The notes under the pieces are model-generated. The model made no database searches. It was not told where the DNA came from and worked only from the letters and a program-made list of their open reading frames with translations. A program made the position numbers and the translations under genes. A DNA stretch of 48,605 nt. Origin: JACQAI01 sp035507915 (GTDB lineage Bacteria > Pseudomonadota > Alphaproteobacteria > Elsterales > Elsteraceae). The stretch spans positions 1 to 48,605 of the forward strand of contig DATJNS010000168.1 in the NCBI GenBank assembly GCA_035507915.1, written 5' to 3'. Below, one piece after another: positions 47,265 to 48,605 of this stretch. Every line of letters begins with the position of its first letter. Position 1 is the stretch's first letter.

Positions 47265-48605
47265 ATGGATCCCGTCACCGCCATTCGACCGATCCGCCCG
47301 TCCGACGCCGCGCCGTTGGGCCTCGAGCGCTCGCCGCCGCACAATGACGAAGCCGAGATGGCGTTGCTCGGCGCGATCCTGCACAACAACAAGGCCTTCG
47401 AGCGTGTCGTCGACTTCCTCAAGGCCGAGCATTTCGCCAACCGCGTCCACGGCCGCATCTTCGAGGCGATCGGCCGGCTGATCGACCGCGGCCAGATCGC
47501 CGACCCGATCACGCTCAAGCAGTATTTCGAGGCCGACGCGGACCTCACCGAGATCGGCGGCTACACGTACCTGATGCGGCTCGCGACCAGCGTGGCCTCG
47601 ATCGTGAACGCCGAGGATTACGGCCGCACCGTCCACGACCTGCATCTGCGCCGCCAGCTGATCGCGCTCGGCGAGGACATGGTCAACGACGCCTACCGCG
47701 ATGATCTCGACAGCGAGGCCACGGGCCAGATCGAGGTCGCCGAGCAACGCCTCTACACGCTCGCCTCGACGGGCGAGATCGAGGCCGGCCTGAGGGAGTT
47801 CTCGACCGCCCTCAAGGCGTCGATCGAAGCGGCCAACGTCGCCTTCCGGCGCGAGGGCCAGCTGGCCGGGGTGCCGACCGGCTTCACCGACCTCGACAAG
47901 CTGCTGGGCGGCCTGCACTCGTCGGATCTCTTGATCCTCGCGGGCCGTCCGAGCATGGGCAAGACCGCGCTCGCCACCAACATCGCCTTCCACGCCGCCC
48001 GCACCGTCGAGGACACGGAGGCCAACCGCAGCCACATCGTCGCGTTCTTCTCGCTCGAGATGTCGGCCGAGCAGCTGGCGACCCGCATCCTCGCCGAGCA
48101 GACCGCGATCCCGTCCGAGCGCATCCGCCGCGGCGAGCTGTCGAACGACGACTTCGAGCGCCTGGTGATCGTCTCGCAGGAGCTCGAGCGCCTGCCGCTC
48201 TATATCGACGACACGCCGGCGCTCAGCATCGCAGCCTTGCGCACGCGCGCGCGCCGGCTCAAGCGCAGCCCCGGCCTGTCGATGATCGTGGTCGACTATC
48301 TGCAGCTGCTGCACGGCTCGTCGACCGCGCGCAACGAGAACCGCGTGCAGGAGCTGTCGGAGATCACGCGCGGCCTCAAGACCGTGGCCAAGGAGCTCAA
48401 TGTGCCGGTGCTCGCGCTGTCGCAGCTCTCGCGCGCGGTCGAGAACCGCGACGACAAGCGCCCACAGCTCTCCGACCTGCGCGAGTCGGGATCGATCGAG
48501 CAGGACGCCGACGTCGTGATGTTCGTCTATCGCGACGAGTACTATCTGGCACGCAAGGAGCCGCGCGAGGGCACGCCGGAGCACGTGACCTGGCAGGAGG
48601 AGATG
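47265..48605 (+). CDS. dnaB: Replicative DNA helicase (3' end outside window)
   Basis: DnaB is the hexameric helicase that unwinds DNA at replication forks. The frame runs from ATG 47265 to the window edge, 447 residues of roughly 490-500, so only the end is missing. The N-terminal domain (PPHNDEAEMALLGAILHNNKAFERV to about residue 130) and linker precede the RecA-like motor. Walker A is GRPSMGKTAL (K233) and Walker B is IVVDYLQLL (D344). FSLEMSAEQLATRI and LSQLSRAVENRDDKRPQLSDLRESGSIEQDADVVMF follow. No intein is seen at the usual P-loop site. The 128-base gap upstream holds a DnaA-box-like 9-mer. Location after rplI is normal for the class. Confidence 0.97.
   Translation, partial: MDPVTAIRPIRPSDAAPLGLERSPPHNDEAEMALLGAILHNNKAFERVVDFLKAEHFANRVHGRIFEAIGRLIDRGQIADPITLKQYFEADADLTEIGGYTYLMRLATSVASIVNAEDYGRTVHDLHLRRQLIALGEDMVNDAYRDDLDSEATGQIEVAEQRLYTLASTGEIEAGLREFSTALKASIEAANVAFRREGQLAGVPTGFTDLDKLLGGLHSSDLLILAGRPSMGKTALATNIAFHAARTVEDTEANRSHIVAFFSLEMSAEQLATRILAEQTAIPSERIRRGELSNDDFERLVIVSQELERLPLYIDDTPALSIAALRTRARRLKRSPGLSMIVVDYLQLLHGSSTARNENRVQELSEITRGLKTVAKELNVPVLALSQLSRAVENRDDKRPQLSDLRESGSIEQDADVVMFVYRDEYYLARKEPREGTPEHVTWQEEM

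Overview
This window is chromosomal DNA from a high-GC (about 70% by eye) alphaproteobacterium. The most likely placement is Rhodospirillales or a related deep lineage. The placement rests on gene content and order rather than on any rRNA: hdaA-ppk-ppx-rnd-aspS, surA-pdxA-rsmA facing gmk-yicC, fabD-fabG-acpP-fabF-mltG, rpsF-rpsR-DUF2232-rplI-dnaB, an EipB (DUF1849) protein and a small aa3-oxidase subunit IV. I saw no rRNA, tRNA, CRISPR array, phage gene or intact insertion sequence. No stretch longer than 300 bases lacks a gene. The largest gaps are 18381-18601, 43374-43564 and 37797-37984.

Layout. 1-9.3 kb: the dinB tail meets eipB; aspS and rnd diverge; a Phd/VapC toxin-antitoxin pair with a clear operator sits between rnd and ppx-ppk. 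9.4-14 kb: a minus-strand run of DUF2066, CDP-alcohol phosphatidyltransferase, AI-2E permease, hdaA and an atypical SDR, the middle three joined by 4-base overlaps. 14-16.9 kb: purN, a 44-residue cytochrome oxidase subunit, ndk, a TauD-type dioxygenase and holC. 16.9-24 kb: pepA diverges from surA-pdxA-rsmA, which converge on an HAD hydrolase, gmk and yicC. The lptF, lptG and lptD genes that often stand between pepA and surA in this class are absent here.

24-37.9 kb is an accessory block between yicC and mltG, genes that are adjacent in many relatives. It holds an ECF sigma factor with its anti-sigma factor and a candidate autoregulatory promoter, a Tat-exported dienelactone-hydrolase-like protein, an SDR whose start codon appears lost by one base, a TctC-type binding protein, another SDR without the YxxxK motif, a PhyH dioxygenase coupled to a crotonase, an RND pump of the CzcA/CusA type without partners, a glyoxalase-II-like hydrolase, a Rieske oxygenase alpha/beta pair and a luciferase-like monooxygenase. 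This looks like a catabolic or detoxification island, but its substrate cannot be read from sequence. A perfect 12-bp inverted repeat lies at its right edge.

37.9-48.6 kb returns to housekeeping genes: mltG-fabF-acpP-fabG-fabD (minus strand), a BtpA-family protein, rpsF-rpsR-DUF2232-rplI, a cyclopropane-fatty-acid synthase homologue and dnaB, which runs off the end. Ribosomal proteins S6 and S18 both carry unusual low-complexity tails. No wholly new system is proven. The best leads are the interrupted fab/yicC locus with its hairpin border, the missing lpt genes, the broken SDR start, and the toxin-antitoxin operator that contains its own ribosome binding site.
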